Positions 3,990 through 6,276 of a stretch of 6,276 bases of DNA are shown one piece after another. The stretch's first letter is position 1. Each line of letters begins with the position of its first letter. This DNA comes from Planctomycetota bacterium (lineage in GTDB: Bacteria; Planctomycetota; Brocadiia; JAJRTI01): NCBI GenBank assembly GCA_024278415.1, contig JAJRTI010000965.1, positions 1 through 6,276 on the forward strand, in the 5' to 3' direction. The notes beneath the pieces are model-generated. The model was not told the DNA's origin. It did no database searches and worked only from the letters and a program-made list of their open reading frames with translations. A program made the position numbers and the translations under genes.

Positions 3990-6164
3990 CTACCGTGGCC
4001 CCGCAAGCTTCGCCATGGCGACGAGCACGATCACCGCGAGGGCAATGAGGCTGCACCCCGCGCCCCATTTGATTGAACGGGGCTGATACACGAACCGCAC
4101 GCGCGCGGCCCCTTCGGCCAACCGCACCGCGCGCATGCAGAAGTTGGCGAGCAGGATCGGCGTGCGCACTCCATCCGTGTACGCGGCCCAACCCGGGCAA
4201 GCCGCATCGCTCAGCACCAACCAGCCTTCGCTCCCCGCGGAGAGTTCGATCTCAACGTCGTGCGCGCGCCGGTGGGCAAGCTTGGCCGTTCCACCGCTCG
4301 ACCGGGCCGATGGCGCGGCCGCGCCAATCGGCAGGATGACCATCCGCGCGGGCTCGAACCCCTTCGCCGCGAGCCAGCCTATCTCCCCGGAAGGTTTGGT
4401 GATGGCCTTCGACGCGACCCAGGCCCGGGGCAGCGGCTTGGGCGCGGCCGTGACAGCCATATGCGCCTCAGGGTTTTCGATGGCATCCAGGTCCAACGCG
4501 TCCACGTCCTTCGCCGCGCGGATCTCGCCCACGCCCAGCATGCGCAGCAACCGCGTGCGCACGAGCGCCGGGGTCGCGTCGTCCTCCGCCATAGCCAACA
4601 CGCGGCCAAACTGGCGAAGCACGAGGGGATCGTCCGCGTGCGCGGCATCCACGCCCTCCAACAAGTTTCCGTAACCCAGCAGTAAGCGCCTGGCCCACTC
4701 GAAGGCCTGGCGAGATCGGCTGCCGTAGAGATAGTTGTGCAGCGAGCGCGACCGCTTGTCGCAGAGCACGCGCACAGAGCGCGTGTCCGTCGGACACCGC
4801 GCCTCTCGAGCGAAAAAGTCCGCGGCAGTCGTCGGGGTGATGCGCACCGCGAACAAACTCAGATCAACCAGCACCCACGCCAAGGCCCCCACCGCGACCG
4901 CGTACCCCCATTGGCGCCGCCCGCGAAGGGCCAGCATGATTCGATCCAACGACAGGCCGGCCAGGCCCGCAAGGGCAAACACAACAAGGAACATGAACTT
5001 CGACGGCCAACGGAACTTCCCGAACACGGGCAGATACTGGTGGCACCAGCGAAACACCGGCAAGAGCCTTCCCAACGCTAAGGACAGCCCGAGCAGAGCG
5101 ATGACGACCAGACCCGCGGCAAACACGCGCCTCCCCGGTCTTCGACTGTCCGCGGGGCCCGGCGCCACGGCCGCAACAGTGATGAGCACCAGCGGCAAGA
5201 TGCCCACATAGTAGCAGCCGTTCCAAAACTCCCGCAGTTCAGAAGAAGAGTAGCCGCCGTGCCCAGGCCCGCCGTACGCGAAGGGAGCGACAAGCGTCTT
5301 CAACTGCGCAGGAAAGAGGGCGCGCCTTGAAGCAAACTCGAAGTCCAGACTCCCCGCGCGCAACGACAGCGCGCTAAACTCGAACAGCGGCATGAGCAGC
5401 ACCGCGCAGAGCGCCACCGCGAGCACTCCCACACCCGCCAGGGCAAGCACCGCCTGCGCCGCCGCCCGCGGGCTCCGGGCCGCGACGCGAACCACCGCAA
5501 GGCCAACGACGACCGCGTACGCGAGCCCACAGATGAAGAAATGATTGGGGCTCCCAGCCAGACACTGCAACGCAAGCAGAGCCGATGCGCCCAACGCCCG
5601 GCCGCACGACGGCTTCCGCACGCAACCCAGCAACGCGGCCATCACCAACGGCGCCCACGCGGCCGTCGCGAACACCGGCACAAACTCCAGACGCGTCGCG
5701 CTCCAGCCGCTCAATGCGTAGACCGCGCCCCCCAGCATCGCAGCCCATGTCACGCACCCGTGCATGCGCAGCAGCACGAACATCCCGACCGCGGCGAGCG
5801 CGGCATGGCCTGCCAGGAAACCCATGAGCGCCGGCCCAAAGCTCCCCGTGAGCAACACAGCGGCCGGCGGGTAGAAAAGCTGCGTCTGCGGGTTGGCGGC
5901 AAGGGGGTTGCCGCCCTGGTTGTAGGGATTCCAGAGGGGCAGCACGCCCTCCGCCAACTCCGCGCGCGCGTACGCGCGCCAAGGATAGAACTGCCCCGCA
6001 AGATCCCGCAGCAAGTATGCGCGGCCCCGGATCGCCGGCCAGCCTATGGCCAGCCCGGCGAGCGCCGCGAGCGCACACGCGCACACAATCGATGCACCGA
6101 ACTGTCGCCGATGAGCCAAGATCGCGCCTTCCATTGGAGCCACTTGCAAAACCCCACTTGTCAT
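3990..6164 (-). CDS. YfhO-family (GT-C-like) membrane protein
   Basis: The 724-residue product has an N-terminal loop with LLRDLAGQFYPW (51-62) and PLWNPYNQGGNPLAANPQTQ (76-95), the hallmark of YfhO-like GT-C membrane proteins, including the acidic residue D54 after the first helix. Ten or more hydrophobic segments follow up to about residue 440, with FGKFRWPSKFMFLVVFAL at 381-398. A mostly soluble region (about 441-690) ends with VLSDAACPGWAAYTDG (650-665) and RVRFVYQP (688-695), the usual outer domain, before a last helix (about 699-717). Known YfhO proteins take part in cell-surface polymer glycosylation, as in lipoteichoic acid modification in Bacillus; polyprenyl-linked sugar transfer here is inferred and the substrate is unknown. 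The start is uncertain: ATG 6164 gives the longest form, but neither it nor the in-frame ATG at 6134 has a clear ribosome site. It converges on the lipoprotein gene. Confidence 0.82.
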   Translation of the reverse strand: MTSGVLQVAPMEGAILAHRRQFGASIVCACALAALAGLAIGWPAIRGRAYLLRDLAGQFYPWRAYARAELAEGVLPLWNPYNQGGNPLAANPQTQLFYPPAAVLLTGSFGPALMGFLAGHAALAAVGMFVLLRMHGCVTWAAMLGGAVYALSGWSATRLEFVPVFATAAWAPLVMAALLGCVRKPSCGRALGASALLALQCLAGSPNHFFICGLAYAVVVGLAVVRVAARSPRAAAQAVLALAGVGVLAVALCAVLLMPLFEFSALSLRAGSLDFEFASRRALFPAQLKTLVAPFAYGGPGHGGYSSSELREFWNGCYYVGILPLVLITVAAVAPGPADSRRPGRRVFAAGLVVIALLGLSLALGRLLPVFRWCHQYLPVFGKFRWPSKFMFLVVFALAGLAGLSLDRIMLALRGRRQWGYAVAVGALAWVLVDLSLFAVRITPTTAADFFAREARCPTDTRSVRVLCDKRSRSLHNYLYGSRSRQAFEWARRLLLGYGNLLEGVDAAHADDPLVLRQFGRVLAMAEDDATPALVRTRLLRMLGVGEIRAAKDVDALDLDAIENPEAHMAVTAAPKPLPRAWVASKAITKPSGEIGWLAAKGFEPARMVILPIGAAAPSARSSGGTAKLAHRRAHDVEIELSAGSEGWLVLSDAACPGWAAYTDGVRTPILLANFCMRAVRLAEGAARVRFVYQPRSIKWGAGCSLIALAVIVLVAMAKLAGPR

Positions 6165-6276
6165 GCATGTGCTGTCGCACCGCTCGCGGCGCAGTCCTCG
6201 TCACAGTGTCCGACGCACGGCGGACGAGGCCTGCTCTGGCCTGCGTGGCAGCGGGTGGAGGAGGGACACGACGCGA
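6165..6276 (-). other. Upstream region of the YfhO-family gene
   Basis: These 112 bases hold no gene that I can support. Two weak 5-bp inverted repeats are visible, GTCCG with CGGAC and AGGCC with GGCCT, but there is no convincing promoter in this GC-rich stretch. On the plus strand a purine-rich GGAGGAGGG lies close to the right edge and could be the ribosome site of a gene beginning beyond the window. Confidence 0.4.

Noticed and set aside
4010..4021. Perfect 12-bp palindrome TCGCCATGGCGA
   Set aside because: It lies inside the coding sequence of the YfhO-family gene, where it encodes ordinary residues near the C-terminus. A single GC-rich palindrome of this size can occur by chance.

Overview
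This is a high-GC bacterial window with four complete protein genes, one gene cut by the left edge, and two repeat-rich non-coding islands. No rRNA, tRNA, CRISPR array or transposase gene was seen. The large membrane protein at 803-2749 belongs to a family (DUF6785/DUF6784) that I recall mainly from Planctomycetota, Lentisphaerota, Armatimonadota and similar lineages, many of them uncultured. A YfhO-type membrane protein and an atypical dTMP kinase fit such an origin. The phylum is an inference and cannot be settled from this window.

Layout from left to right. Bases 1-196 (minus) hold the N-terminus of a probable sugar phosphate isomerase/epimerase-like TIM-barrel protein, which runs off the left edge. 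Bases 197-802 carry no convincing gene but are packed with repeats: a phased 7-bp array at 163-197, two head-to-head palindromic elements that share the 12-base head GGTCTCGATACG (249-337), a run of six stem-loops with different stems but closely related 4-base loops (318-524), and a second short 7-bp array at 665-685. Bases 803-2749 (plus) encode the polytopic membrane protein. Its 3' end overlaps by 13 bp the convergent dTMP kinase gene at 2737-3426 (minus), which starts at TTG. The divergent gap 3427-3697 holds three tandem 51-bp units able to form a chain of hairpins, followed by a sigma70-like promoter and a good ribosome binding site for a small lipoprotein gene (3698-3988, plus). One base after that gene's stop codon lies the stop codon of a convergent 724-residue YfhO-family membrane protein (3990-6164, minus). 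The last 112 bases are that gene's upstream region.

The genes do not form an obvious pathway or operon: neighbours alternate in strand. Three products are membrane or envelope proteins (DUF6785 protein, lipoprotein, YfhO protein), and the dTMP kinase is a housekeeping enzyme. I found no clear new multi-gene system. The most interesting material is non-coding. The 51-bp array shows a paired A-T to G-C change that keeps a short hairpin intact. The hairpin cluster upstream of the membrane protein gene keeps its loop sequence while its stems vary, with the loop sequence inverted between its left and right halves.
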